Positions 26,142 to 38,799 of a stretch of 64,000 nt of DNA are shown here, piece by piece. Positions within the stretch are counted from its first letter, which is position 1. Each line of letters begins with the position of its first letter. The DNA comes from Paramacrobiotus metropolitanus (taxonomy: Eukaryota; Tardigrada; Eutardigrada; Parachela; Macrobiotidae): positions 3,596,001 through 3,660,000 of the forward strand of contig NW_026570222.1 of assembly GCF_019649055.1 (NCBI RefSeq), given 5' to 3'. Both the position numbers and the translations under genes were made by a program. The notes beneath the pieces are model-generated. The model was not told where the DNA came from and searched no databases. It saw only the letters and a program-made list of their open reading frames with translations.

Positions 26142-26408
26142 ATGTCTTCTGGTACTCCCTTGAATCCCAAGCCTTTTTTGAACGCCCTCACTGGCAAATC
26201 AGTGATTGTGAAGCTGAAATGGGGCCTGGAATATCGGGGGTTCTTGGTGTCCGTGGACGGCTATATGAATCTCCAGTTGGCCAATACCGAAGAGTACGTG
26301 GAAGGCGCCCTAACGGGAAACCTGGGCGAGGTGCTGATTCGCTGCAACAATGTGCTTTACCTTCGTGGAGTGGACGAAGAAGAGGAAGACGGCGAAATGA
26401 AGGAGTAA
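26142..26408 (+). CDS. SNRPF: Small nuclear ribonucleoprotein F (SmF)
   Basis: A single uninterrupted exon of 88 residues; the human protein has 86. Sm motif 1 includes [20 protein letters not shown] and VDGYMNLQL, and Sm motif 2 includes [15 protein letters not shown], followed by an acidic tail. SmF is one of seven Sm proteins that form the ring around U1, U2, U4 and U5 snRNAs in the nucleus. It lies on the same strand as SPT6 and is convergent with the ATP7 gene. The lack of introns contrasts with its neighbours, but it has no poly(A) remnant or flanking repeat to suggest a retrocopy. Confidence 0.97.
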   Translation: MSSGTPLNPKPFLNALTGKSVIVKLKWGLEYRGFLVSVDGYMNLQLANTEEYVEGALTGNLGEVLIRCNNVLYLRGVDEEEEDGEMKE

Positions 26409-26936
26409 CTCCCTTTGCTCGCCATTCAGCTTCCGCACCAACCAATGCGGGATAATTTTTTATGTTGAGCGCTTCGCGTTCTGGCCTCGGTCTCTTCCCC
26501 CGTCATTTCCTAATGATTTTTCGTTGTTGTTGATATTTCATTAAGTTTGTTCATTGCACTTAATTTTTTAAATATTGAGGGGAAATTAAAGAATTCCCAG
26601 TTTTCCATGTTGCTTTTAATTTGAGCTTTTGTCGTTTGCCTCTCACTGCTCTCAGTTTTTCATTAAATGCACTCGAAGAAATCGCTAAACTAAATCGATT
26701 TATGTTTTCATATTCACAGCTGTTTCTGGACATTTACAGTTATCACCATATAATTTGCCATGTGCAGCGAGAGCACACTGCACATCATCAGTAATAAAAA
26801 GTAAAAATGCAACTTAACGCAGAAATCAGTGGACTAGTTTCCATTAAAACCGTGTCTCACAGAAAAATCAACTAGAATCAACGAATAAATACATTTTCCA
26901 GACACTTTAGAACGCCTTCCACGCATGTCGAGGTTA
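26409..26936. other. Convergent 3' flanks of SNRPF and ATP7
   Basis: The two genes face each other across 528 bp of AT-rich sequence. ATTAAA at about 26585 could serve as the SNRPF poly(A) signal. No other feature is seen. Confidence 0.35.
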
Positions 26937-29900
26937 TCACGCCATCGAGACAGAACGATAGCCTTGATCGCTGTTCCTTCTGATATTCTTGCCACCGTGC
27001 ATCACCTTCTTCAACCGTCGCGTCAACGAGTCATTCATGTCAAAAACAATGGAGTCGGTCTCCACGTCGCTGCCGCTGGCGCTGCCCGTCGGCGTATCGG
27101 ACGCGCGATCAGGATAAAACTCAATTTGATTACTGGGACTAACGCCGTTGAGGAATTCAGGGGTTTCCAGTTGTTCCCTCGTGGGCTTACGGAAGTTTTT
27201 CAATAAAAGCGAGGACGTTACGACGGACACGGAGGACAACGCCATGGCCGCCGCGCCCATCCACGGATCGATCACAATCCGCAGTGGCCGAAGCGCCCCT
27301 GTGCACAGCGGAGAAATGAAAAACCATTAATAAATCTGCGTATCCAGTCTACGCTATCAAGCGAACGGAAAAAAGCTATACGGCGCAATGCTGCCAAAAA
27401 ACGATCAAAAATTCAGAAATTTCTCCAAAGACACTAACCTGCAGCGATTGGAATGCCGATAATATTGTACACAATAGCGAAAATAAAATTAATCCGTATG
27501 CGTTTCACCGTTTTTCGGGATAAGAGAACAGCTGCTACAACATCAATGAGATCATTCTGCAACAGAAACCGGTAACTGTCACCTTGTTCTCAACGGAATA
27601 GCAAAATTGTATCTTTCTTACTCGTATCAGGACTATCTGCGCTGCCTCCACGGCCACATCAGTTCCCGACCCAATGGCTATTCCCACATCCGCCTGCGCC
27701 AGCGCCGGCGAATCATTAATCCCATCACCCACCATCGCTACCCGCACTCCATTCTGCTGCAGCTGACGCACCTTCTCCGCCTTTTGTGAAGGAAGAACTT
27801 CGGCGTATACTTTTCGCCGGCGAATCCCTACCTGTAAAGCACAGAAAACGTGCTCGTCAAATCAGAACTTGCCAAATCAGAATTCTTGCAAAATAGGTAA
27901 GCTAGTTATAACAGTGTACCTCAGCAGCGATAGCTCTCGCGGTCCGTTTGTTGTCGCCGGTCAATAAAACCACATCCAGACCCATCTTCTGCAAAGTGTA
28001 TACCGCCAGACGAGCTTCGGGCTTTACTTTGTCGGCCACCGCCATCATGCCGATTAACAATCCTGAACACATAATAATTAATATTTAAATATACTTAACT
28101 GCTCTGATATACATTTCAGATGTGTGCGAAGCCAGTGCGAAACTGCGAAGTTAGTCTGAATTCCGACAAAAAAACACTAGGAACAAGCGCGAAAATCTAT
28201 GACAAACACAATAAAGGGTTCGGCTAACAATCGCTATTCTGAAAAATATACGAGTTAAGAATGTCACAAGCTACCCGTACTATCTGAATACTTATACGAA
28301 TTGCACGGAAAGACAATATAATTACCGTCAATGGCCACCAGGACAGCGGTTTCACCACGGCTTTCTTGTCGAACCATCATCTCATCGACTTCATCCGATA
28401 CGGCGACATCATTCTGTCGCATCCACTCACGGGTTCCGATGAGTATTTGGTGCGTGGCGCCATTCTGCTGTACAAGCGAGGTTCGGTTCTCCGTCTGCGG
28501 CGTAGCGTTACGACTACTCAGTAGAGGCAGTGACTCCACGGTCACTCCGGACAACTTCACATCTTTCGAATGCATGGAAATTTCTAACCGATCCTTTTGC
28601 TCGTATAACGATACCAATGATTCGAAATTGCCCACTCTACAACTCAGGCCATACCCCGGGGCGGCGTAGAAATCGCTGCACTTAGCAAAACTCTCCACCT
28701 GGAGAATCTAAACGGAAGAAGCAGTGAAGCAAAAACAGTCCAGTACCAAACTACTGATCAACATTCCTTACCTCCTTCACGAATTTGGTAATAGCAACGG
28801 CTATAGGATGCTCACTGTTGACTTCCGCCGTTCCGACGATGGCAAGGAATTTTCCAATGGAGCAAACAGCATGGTCAACAAAAAGACATAATTTGGTCAG
28901 CTGTGGCATTCCGTATGTTAAAGTACCGGTTTTATCGAACACAATACACTTTATCTGCAAAACAATTAGCATGACTAACTATGCGCTGACTCGTAATACC
29001 AGTCCGAAGCACCTGACCTTGTGTACGGTTTCCAGTGGCTCGCCGCCTTTGATTAAAATGCCGTTCAAAGCCCCAACTCCCGTACCAACCATCACAGCCG
29101 TCGGAGTGGCAAGACCTAATGCACATGGACAAGCAATGGCAAGAACGCTAAGGGCGCAGCGGAAGGCAAACTCGAAAATCTGCTCGTCAGTGGGGTGGTA
29201 CGAGGTGTCCACATGGTGGATACCCGGCTGCAAACAAACAAAAACACCGTGAAATCAATTCGGTTTTTTTTACCAATCAACGAAACATTACGAGGTTGGT
29301 AGTGTGAAGTTGTGAACATACCGACAGCATAAGAACATAACTATCGTGAAAACGTTATAACGCCAACAATGCCACTACAGAAAAATCGGGGTTTCTTGAA
29401 AATACGAATAACAACCGTATGCAGAGCGCAGGTACTGTACAGATATCTGAAGATAATTATAATAATAATTTCAGATGACATTGATTTAATTCGCTTTACG
29501 GCCAGAAATATTTTGAATTCCGACTATCCTCTGATCAGCATTTTTTGATAAATACCGTGCTATTTGTCATGGCGCTCGAAGTTGCTGACGACATGTGGTG
29601 CTGCGTGGTACTATGGTCATTCCCGTTGCCTCCAGTAACGAAAGTGTGCCTATCACCAGCCATGGAGTCTGGAATGGCCTCGGGATCCACATAGCCAACA
29701 ATGATCCAAGCCACGACAGTGATCATGGACACACTGATGATCATCGGCACAAAGTAGCCGGCAATTTTATCGGCATATTTCTGAATTGGCGCTTTGTTTG
29801 TTTGAGCTTCTTCCACTAATCGCGCGATCTGAGCCAAGGCGGTATCCGATCCAACATGTGTGGCTCGAATAATCAGAACACCGTTCTGATTGACGGACCC

Positions 29901-32160
29901 ACCGATTACCACATCATCTACCACACAGAGCAAAATTATGAGACCTTCCACCAAATAATGTGCACACACAAAACAATAACAAAATAAAACGGCAGAAAGC
30001 ATACAAACTACAATTTTGAAAAACTTCATCTTCATTCTGTATTTGAAGAAACACAAAACAGAATTATGTTCTCCACATGGAATTCGGCCTGCACTGACCT
30101 GGGCGCTTCGGCGCCGGCATGGCTTCGCCGGTAATTAATGATTCGTCAACACTGCTGCTGCCATCGATCACAACACCATCAACCGGGATTTTGGTTGCAG
30201 GAACAACCTTCAATACATCTCCTCGCTGCACCAATTCGATATCTATGGATCTTTCGGATAAGATATTATTCTGTCCATCTATTTCGCATAGTATTGCTTC
30301 CGTAGCCTGAAGTGAGCGAAGTCGGGCAAGAGCTTCCGACGTTTTACTCTGTAAACAAAACCGCATTTAAAGAATTTTGTGCATTATTGGTACAGTACAG
30401 TTTTTCTCAATCTCCGGTGAGTTTTCAACAAAATACAACGTTTAATAAAGCTACATCAGAGAATAAACAAATGCAACCACAAACCTTAGCTTTATGCTCC
30501 AGCCAGCGCCCAAGAGAAATGAACATCAGCAGCATCGGAGGCGTATCGAAAAAGACCATCGGGCTTTGCAATCGCAGCGCCATTGCTACGATAACCATAA
30601 CCAAGGAGTAAACATATGATATGGTTGTGGCAAGCATGATCAGTACATCCATGTTGGCCGATTGATGTTTAATTGCTTTAAAGGCCTGGACAAAAAATAA
30701 TCGTCCACCGAATATCTGAAACAACAACAGCGCCCTCCATCATTACTTCAAGCAAAGCAGCAGGCAACAGGTAACTTTTACCAAAACGGGTGTGCTGGTT
30801 AAGAAAAGCAGAAGGTTTTCCAACGAAAGACCAGGCACCAGATCCTCGCTGTGGAATCCTTGTGAATGGCGCGTCATGAAAATCAGCATGATAATCATGC
30901 AGGGGAGACCGAATATTAATGACCACAAAAAGGAGTGGAACCATTTGCGAATACTTTCTCGGTGTTCTTTTTGAGGATCAAACACCTTTTTGGACGGCAA
31001 CGAAGCGGAAAAACCCATATCCTACAATTCACAATCCAAAACGAAATAATATCTTTGCGCCATACGTAGTACATATAATATGGCTTACACGCACTTACAT
31101 GACCTCATATATATCACAAAAATCGATAAAAATATATCAACTTCGCAAACGGAGCAAAACATAATGCCAAGCGAACAGAAGGCAGCAAGGTACGCACTTC
31201 TGGGCTACGGCAACAACCAAAAATAACAAGAAAGGGTACGATAAATCAGCATTTTACGGTAAAACCAACGTACATCTATGGCTTCCATAATCTTTCGAGC
31301 GTTGGTTTTCGTCGGGTCAAACCGGAAATGACCCTTACTGAGGGACAGCGCTACAGACGCTGATAAAACGCCCGGCAGGTCCGCCAGTCCCGATTCTATC
31401 GTGTGGACACATGACGAACATGTCATTCCAGAAATCTACAGAGCACAATTTTTCGTCATCAAGTAAGTACAATTTTTGTTTATAGAGACAACAATCATGG
31501 CACCGAAAAGAACGCGATTACTATAAGATCAACGGTTTCCTCGGTGCGGTCGATGTCGTAAGTTTTATGTTCTCCTATCACAGTGGCATCGAATCCCATG
31601 TCCTGACAAAAACGCAACAATGCATCGTTATCAAAGAGTGACAAAAGCACAACATGCATGTCAAATAACGCAAGCAGCATACCGATATTTCTTCCGCTAT
31701 GCGTTCGGGCGTTATCAGTTTCGGATTGTACTGAAATCGGCCTTTGCCCGTGGTCAGAGCGACGGAAGCGGATTTGATGCCTTCCACCTTGCGCATTCCA
31801 CTCTCGATGGAGTTCACACAGGAAGCGCATGTCATTCCCGTAATCTGAATGAACAGCAAGCACTTTTTATTGTTTGATAAATTATTTCAGATGCATTACA
31901 AGAATAACACCGACATTCTTCGCTGCAAAAGCCCATAATTAGGCATTTTAATTTCACCTAACAAGTAACTAATGGTAACTTGGTAAGTAAACTCTGATAT
32001 CATACCTGTTTAAATTTTCGATGAATGTATTACGTTAACTGAGGTATTTCGCAAAAATGTTCCAAGTAATAATCAATAACTTCTCTACAAATGCACTGCA
32101 ACTCACGGAAATGTCCACTTCCGCTGAGGGCTGGTTGAGATCGACCAATTCGAAATTCAT
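26937..32160 (-). CDS. ATP7: Copper-transporting P1B-type ATPase (ATP7-like)
   Basis: Fifteen exons with matching phases give 1049 residues: 32160–32107, 31844–31683, 31602–31522, 31435–31274, 31021–30782, 30715–30485, 30348–30099, 29917–29556, 29227–29018, 28954–28772, 28707–28326, 28062–27920, 27831–27622, 27556–27439, 27298–26937. Two heavy-metal-associated domains carry GMTCASC (Cys24/Cys27) and GMTCSSC (Cys105/Cys108). Then come eight expected membrane segments, the actuator ITGEAMP, the CPC copper motif (547–549), DKTGT (phosphorylated Asp591), SEHP (631–634), GDGIND (855–860), the YN of TM7 and MxxSS of TM8. ATP7 pumps Cu(I) into the Golgi lumen or out of the cell and is fed by Atox1. 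Vertebrate ATP7A/B have six metal-binding domains; two is fungal/bacterial-like. Exon 1 codes only 18 residues and was placed because its GTGAGT donor and phase give a smooth join; an upstream start is possible. Confidence 0.95.
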
Positions 32161-33074
32161 TTTTCCGAAGCGAAGCCAGGCAGCAGACGGGCTGCCAGTC
32201 GATGATGGCAGAATTCAACGTTATCGCAAAAGATATTCCTTTGCGAAAATGGTGGAAATTCATCCGATAAACCGCCTCACACAAGGAGACTCAACACATG
32301 CGGATTCCACTGAACTACATTATTTGAAGATATTTGCAGCGCCAAGCTGCGCCATATAAAGTGCTGTTCCTGTAAAAAGCAAACCGGTTTTCTATTAGCA
32401 TACCACCAGCTCACCAATGCGAGAGCGAATTTTCCTTTTCTGCTTTTAACTTTACCAACCAAAGTAAACATATGGTCACGCCGTATAAGATCAACTGCTT
32501 CAATACCGTACTTTCAAAAACCTTTAAGGCAAAAAACGGAAGGAATCCAAGAATAAAATCGGAAAACCAAGTAACCCAGAACCCTGATTTCGGAAATTTA
32601 TTTTCATGAATGTATTATATTTGAACAGTAGACAAAAAATGGTAAGTCAGTGTTACCAAAATCTTAAAGGTAACAGCAATGGATGCCTCAAATTCTGTCA
32701 ATCAGTCAAGCCCGCACACAACTCCACAAACATTAGCTTACCAGGCTACCAGCACCCGAAATTGTCCTCTGCGTACTGTGCAGATACTGCGAGATAAGAC
32801 ACGAAAATCAAATCCAATGGGAACTAGCCGAAGATTCTGAATCTGGTTATCTTGTTCGTTCAAAGTCTCCTTTGGCAAGTGGCTCTCCAGCAGCAAAGCA
32901 TCTATCTCATTGTACGGACGTCCTTACAACTCTTCTAAAAATTATTAAAGCCAACAGTAAATACAGCAATCGATAATACTCCAGATCGAAAAATGAAAAT
33001 AACGCACAATTTCTAAAAAATTGGAACGTGTATTGACCTAATTATGAGAATCACTAATACAGCAGTACCTATTA

Positions 33075-33230
33075 CTTACTGCCAGTGGCGTAACGAGCCT
33101 AATAATTTGGGGGCCACGGCCCACCCCAAACGAAAAGTTATAGCATAGAGTCTATGGGAACGGCCTACCCCAAAGCCAGTACTTGTGGCCCACCCCAAAC
33201 CTTTGCGCTTGTTACGCCGCTGCTTACTGC
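33075..33230. mobile_element. Short hAT-like MITE with 8-bp target duplication
   Basis: The element runs from 33083 to 33222 (140 bp). Its ends are inverted: CAGTGGCGTAACGAGC on the left and, read in reverse complement, CAGCGGCGTAACAAGC on the right. It is flanked by an identical 8-bp duplication, CTTACTGC, at 33075–33082 and 33223–33230. An 8-bp duplication and CA...TG ends are typical of hAT transposons. It is too short to encode a transposase. The interior has repeated GGCC(C/T)ACCCCAAA units. Its ends resemble those of the element at 41403–41800. Confidence 0.85.
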
Positions 33231-33790
33231 TAACAGCTGGAAAGTGGAAACTGCAGTTAGCTGACACAGAAGTTGCGCTATGCTGTTTATCAGCTGCTGA
33301 CGCGATTCAAACACGATGTGAATCTGTCTGAAGCAAGCAAACGCGATGATAGAATACAACTGTTTGTACTACGAGTCCGGAAGGCTTTTAACCAAAAATT
33401 GTTGCGAAATATTGATATTTATAAGACGGTATGCCCTTATGTGCACGATACAAAAAAATGTACATTATGTACATTATGGTAAAATGTACATTACAAACAT
33501 ATTAAACCGGCTAAAAAAGCATAGAACTTGATTGATTACTAATGAGCTTTACGTGACAAATTTGCGTTAATGGCATTTAGTGAAATTCTTTAGAAGTGTG
33601 CGCGAGTACAAATTTATACGAGCCACATTTTACGTCCTTAAAATTAGTACAGGATTTAAAATGGGATGACTGCTGACATAGATTTGTATTCTATCTATAT
33701 TTACTTTTACTATACCGCAGCTTGTTATTTTACTCTTAAAAATATTCATTTAGGATTTATTATTAGTTGGTGAGGTGATTGATCAGTCAA

Positions 33791-33820
33791 TCTTGGGATC
33801 ATACAGATATGATCCCAAGA
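33791..33820. repeat. Perfect hairpin
   Basis: TCTTGGGATCATA (33791–33803) pairs perfectly with TATGATCCCAAGA (33808–33820) across a 4-base loop. It stands alone in intergenic DNA. It is too short for a miRNA precursor and its role is unknown. Confidence 0.7.
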
Positions 33821-34193
33821 ATATCTACCCTACAGACATGTAACAGTCACATTCATATACTTTTATATTATTAATACACTTTTATTATATTCATTTGCAC
33901 TTGAATCTGCTCAAAGCGCTTATCTGTTTACAAAAATAAGATGCGTAGAGAATAATACTTTCACTTCCAGAATCCTGTACAGATAAAAACTAGAAAATCT
34001 TATACAACAATAATACCGACAAGCACAAACCACCGTCAAACTAAATGCTCTTCATGCTGTAAAATTGTAAACACCAACAGTAAACGACGGGTTTGTCCAT
34101 TGACTTGTCCATTGTCTGGCAAAATTTGGTCGATCTGAATATGCAAGGAACACGTCATTCGGTCAGAAGTTCTTAACGTACCGATGGCATCTG

Positions 34194-36227
34194 TTATTGC
34201 GTTCCGGCTACACAAATCGGTGCAGGTTGAACAGCTGGAAAAAAACGTCACAGGTTCGGTTTTCCCGGCTTGATACTTTGTCAACGACTCAAAAACACTT
34301 ACGACGGTAAAAGATATCCGCCTGGATGATCCGGTATAATAGCACAAAATTCATGATAAAAACCAGAACAATTCCAGTACACGCCACCGTAGAGCAGAAG
34401 AGACTGGTCACTTTATGGAAATTAATGTAATGCCAGAGCAGCATGTAGACGAACGTCGATATCCGGAACATGATGAAACTGCCTACATGCCAGAAACAAA
34501 TAAAGAAAATCACCTCTACTGAAGTGTGACTACACAGTTTTCATTACCAATGTTCAAATATTTTACAACCGAATACTGGGTGGACATTTTCGGCACTCCC
34601 GTGAGAAGGAACAACTGCCTCCAATGAAGAAACATGCTGTTCACTTCCACCATTAAAGAGATGATGGCAAATCCTATGTAGTGGTGCTGGATAGCGGCTA
34701 TTCCCAAGCAAGTGGTCACCTGAGCAATACAACACCGCTTAAATAATAAGTTAAAAGATCAGTTCTTTGGTGTGATTTCTGTATCCATTATTTCGTTTAC
34801 CTCTTATCCAGGAGCGTCTGAAGCACAAAACAGCACTTGTACCGCAAGACGAAGAAGAAAATTACAAGATAGGCACACCGCAATTTCACCGTCCCCAGTT
34901 CAACTTCAGTTTTAAAATACTATCACGACTGCGCAGAATAATGCGTTTTATGAGCAGTGAAGTGAACAAATAATTACACAGTTCTTCCTTTACAATGAAC
35001 AGAAAAGTTATAAGGTTATGCGGTTGAACTGTTGGGAGAAAATTTAAAGCGAAAAATTTTCAGCGTGTTAAAAAATAACGATGTAACAGTTTACTATAAC
35101 ACTGACTGGAATACCAATCGTTGAAATACTTATTACCTTAAATACAACTAATTTTCTTCTTCTTTCTAAACAATGACAGTGTATAAAAAATTAAAAAAGG
35201 TGTTAACGTCAAATTTTTTTCTCAGCCAGTTGCTGAATCCACAACATTGAACATACCACAACGTGGTGCAACATCATTTCCAGTGATTTCCGGTTTGGCT
35301 TATGTGTGGCTATATCGACGAAATCGTACACAAAATACCCTGAAAACAGTCGACAATGAGGATTATTCTGCATCTACATGACTACAACCAAACAAGTTTG
35401 ACGACATTAAGCTGCATTTTAATACCGTGCTAAAATTCGTAATGTTGGTTAATTTGAATTTTAATCATAAACTACTGCAGTCCGTTTTCTTGTACGCACG
35501 GATAGATATTTGATGATGTATCATATGTGCAACCACTCCTAAAGTCAACACTGAAATCTACTGTTAACTGTGTAAGCTGAGCTCAATTTGTAAATTGAGC
35601 AACAGGTGCACCGGCAGTACTTGAAAAAGCGACTTACCAACGGAGACCGCAACTGCTGCCTGCGAAAAACTTGAGTACGGTTGAACCAGATCGGCTATTA
35701 TTTCCGGTGTCAGCCATGCACTGAAAATACGGCAAACAATACAGAAGCAAACGTTTACAAATTATTTACTCGAGCCGCCGATTGCGCAAGATGTTAAACG
35801 TTAAATTAACGCATGTGACATTACTTATCATGCGAGGTAATTTTCACTGAAAATTCGGTAACGCTACTTAGCGATTAAAAGTTAGGCTAAATTCACACCT
35901 AAAAATTAATGAGAATGCACTGAAAGTGAATAATACAAAAAAAAGCCAAGGATGCTGCCGTGCTGCATACATATACTGTACATTTTGTCATGTACACAAC
36001 AGTCAACATGAAACTGCGTACCACGTCAAACACCAAATCCCGGAAACCGTTCCATGTACCAGCGATGTTGCCGTGTTGCACCATCGCCATGAGGTCTTTT
36101 CCGAGGCTCGGACACTTTCCGGCTGAATGCGCTTAACGATATTATTTACCAAAGCGAATCCCAGAAATCCATTCAGAATCCAGAAAAAAGCATTACATGA
36201 CGATCCATCCTTTATCGACAGAGCCAT
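34194..36227 (-). CDS. TLC-domain membrane protein (TLCD4/TMEM56-like)
   Basis: Six exons (36227–36022, 35720–35638, 35339–35257, 34719–34548, 34518–34303, 34234–34194) with consistent phases give 266 residues. The TLC (TRAM-LAG1-CLN8) domain is clear: SLVHGTVSGIWCL, then SVGYFVYDFVDIA, RKSLEMMLHHVV, HHYIGFAIISLMVEVNSMFL, and YMLLWHYINFHKV, with several hydrophobic segments. The LEMMLHH and EVNSMF segments match the TMEM56/TLCD4 branch rather than ceramide synthases, whose Lag1p motif and Hox-like domain are absent. Proteins of this branch sit in ER/Golgi or plasma membranes and influence lipid composition; exact substrates are not settled. The start is the ATG of MALSIKDGSS; an upstream ATG in the same frame would add a hydrophobic segment. 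The last exon codes only 13 residues. Confidence 0.85.
35580..35599. repeat. Short palindrome in a TLC-gene intron
   Basis: GCTCAATTT and AAATTGAGC flank a 2-base centre just beside exon 2 of the TLC-domain gene. It is probably incidental. Confidence 0.4.
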
Positions 36228-37413
36228 GGCCAATGGCTGCCAACTCCTGCGACTCCAGTATTCGGCAGAAATTATGGCTAATAGTCCGCCCGGTCTACAA
36301 GAATAGTACAACACTAGCAGTGGCTGTATAACAATATGAGCGATAATTAATGACCAATGAGCATAAAGTGGTTTTAAAACCAGCACGGTTTAGAAAAGCG
36401 GAAATATTATGAGAAAAATTCTGTACACAGCTGCTATTCAAACATGAGACTGGTGTTTACTGCTTACTGCTAATTGGAATAACAGTGCCAGCGGCATAAC
36501 AACACATCGAAACAATTGAAACTTTTATTGCAAATGAGTGCAGCAAATCGCAGCCGTTTCATAAATCAAAATGTGCCTGTATCAGGCTATATGTATCGAC
36601 ATCCTATAGTCCCGACTCGCATAATGCAGTAATAATAAATATTAACATCTGTTGTAAAGATTCTGTCTAATAAGTCGTACGTAACGATTTCAGAAAAGTT
36701 TATTTGCAACGCGGCATGCAACAGTTTGGACTCAATCGGCGCTTCGACTGTGTTTTTGAATGGACTGTTGCATATGAATCCATCGAGGGAAATCAAAGAC
36801 CCATATTCGGCCCATTCATTCACTTCTCGCCAACAGCCACGCCTGGTTATAGTACACACTTTCACACCGACCACTAGGAGTCGAGAGTCGAATCCGATCT
36901 GGATTTTTGTCGGAAATGTGATGAGAGGGGAAGTACAAGTATATTAATGACATAATACAGTAACTTATTTTATGTTAATTGGTTCTGAAGTTATTTTCGG
37001 CTAAACCATCGAAGCAAACAAAAGTGACGGAAAATAACGTGCTATACGGTAGTTGTACAATACCATTATTATAATTACAGTATAGTCTGTACTATAATGA
37101 TAGTAAATTTAGTATCACAATTTTGTACTTACTCGCGTAGAGTATCCTTTAGTTCGTAGGACTGTGTCACCTGAGGTCTGAATTAGAGTTAGTTTAGAGT
37201 CTAGACACATCGACTTTATGCTTTCTTTAGGAGTGCTTTTTTCTTATTGTTAGTTTTATTTACAGTAACGGGTTAGCATTGTGTTACCAACCTTGTCCTT
37301 GCTTCACTTTTTCACAGCATGCCTGACAGTGTACGCTGTAATCACTGTAATGTTTAATTAGATTTAACACTGTTGGAAGTTGTCGGTGACTTTTAATTTT
37401 TTTTATTTTCAAA
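36228..37413. other. Divergent intergenic region (TLC gene / DRAM-like gene)
   Basis: About 1.2 kb separates the two divergent genes and must carry both promoters. An open frame of 95 codons on the minus strand (36587–36874) has no recognised domain. No repeat or RNA gene was seen. Confidence 0.35.
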
Positions 37414-38799
37414 ATGCCGAGGTTTCGACTGACGTTTCCTGTTCGAGTATCTCTTTTTATTCACCATATCCCTTTGGCTGCTGGAGTCGTTTTTGCCGTC
37501 GCCATATTGATCTCTTATGTGTGGGCAGTGCTGAATGATCATGTTCCCCCTATCTTCCCGTACATTAGCGACACAGGAACATTCGCCCCGGAATCCTGCT
37601 TTTTTGGTCAGCTGTTAAACATTGGCGCTGTGCTGGTTGCGTTGACGGTTTATTTACGTTACATTGAACTTCGCGATTTCGTGCATGTCGATAATTTTCC
37701 TCGTTTCGGATGTTTAAGCAGACTGTCCGTAACACTGGGCTTGATCAGTTCATTCGGAGTTAGTCTTGTTGCCAATTTTCAGGAGGTAAGATTCCGTAAG
37801 AAGGTATTTCTGGGATTGTGTTTGAGTTTGTTAACTATTTTCTTGTGGATATCAACAGGTTAATCAAATTGAACTGCACATCGTCGGTGCTAATATGGTT
37901 TTCGGCCTGGGAGCCATCTACATGTGGGTGGAAACCTACATTACCTACAAAATTCACCCTGGACGAGAGTCCAAGTGGATGTGCCATTTCCGGTTGATTT
38001 GTGCAGTTGTTGGATTGTTGGCGTTTGTCAACATGATGGTTACCATTGCTGTCGCTTTCCATTATTACAAGCCTTTGGACAATCGACAACCGGTTTACTG
38101 GCTACCGGTACGTAAAAATTGAAGCGCTCTGATAGATTTGATAATGCTTGATTTTTAAGCTGGCTTAACAAAGTTGGCAATGGTAGGGAACTAGCAATAT
38201 TTTCACGGCATTTTGTGGAGTTAATTTACGGTGAAGTCGTAATTATTTTGCATTACTGTATTATTAATTGTTAAGCGTATCACGTATGAACCTACTGTTT
38301 GGTGGAAAAGAAAGTGCTTACTTTGCTTCACGAAAGATTGTTTTCACATGAAACGTGAGGTGTAGAGTACGAGTACGCAGAATTAACGGACACAGAAAGA
38401 ATAAAATGACTTGGTTCCTTTCGAATTTTGTTTCTCTGAATTGCTTTTAGGTGTGTGGCCTGTATTTCGCTGTCCAAGTTTATCTGCGGTTCTGAACAAC
38501 TGGGATTGCTAATATATTTTTCTGCTTTCATGATAACTGGATAGTTACATAAATTTATCTGTAATTCGCTTTGTTTTGTGTTGCAGGAGGATGGCGGATG
38601 GGAATGGCACACTGCCAGTTCGGTGTCGGAATGGGTAGTTGCTACGATGGAAGTGCTGTTTTTTTCGTCGTACACAAAAGAATTTAAGCGCTTCAAACTT
38701 ATTTTCCCCAAACTAGTCCTGGCTGAAGCCACACCATCCGACAGTATTTGTGAAAGCTCAGATACGGAACCAGTGTATCCCAGTTTTGCTGCCGTGTAG
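37414..38799 (+). CDS. DRAM / Frag1 / Sfk1 family membrane protein
   Basis: Three exons (37414–37785, 37859–38107, 38587–38799) give 277 residues. Features match the Frag1/DRAM/Sfk1 family: an N-terminal membrane helix (HHIPLAAGVVFAVAILISYV), a luminal PYISDTGTFAPESCFFGQ segment, repeated hydrophobic spans, the AVVGLLAFVNMMVTIAVAF helix and the cytosolic-side EWHTASSVSEWVVATMEVLF motif. DRAM proteins lie in lysosomal membranes and promote autophagy; the related TMEM150 proteins act at the plasma membrane. PYISDTG and the conserved SEW segment are typical of DRAM2 and relatives, but a specific orthologue is not assigned. The second intron (479 bp) is longer than most here. The C terminus is acidic and Ser-rich. 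Confidence 0.9.

Larger units (their letters stand above)
32161..34193. other. Intergenic with a MITE and a hairpin
   Basis: The region between ATP7 and the TLC-domain gene is AT-rich. It contains a 140-bp hAT-like MITE (33083–33222) and a 13-bp-arm hairpin at 33791–33820, both listed separately. No coding region is supported. Confidence 0.4.

Noticed and set aside
32030-32359. Overlapping open frames upstream of ATP7
   Set aside because: The only part with support is the short ATP7 exon 1 (32107–32160), in a different minus-strand frame; the longer frames are shadows.
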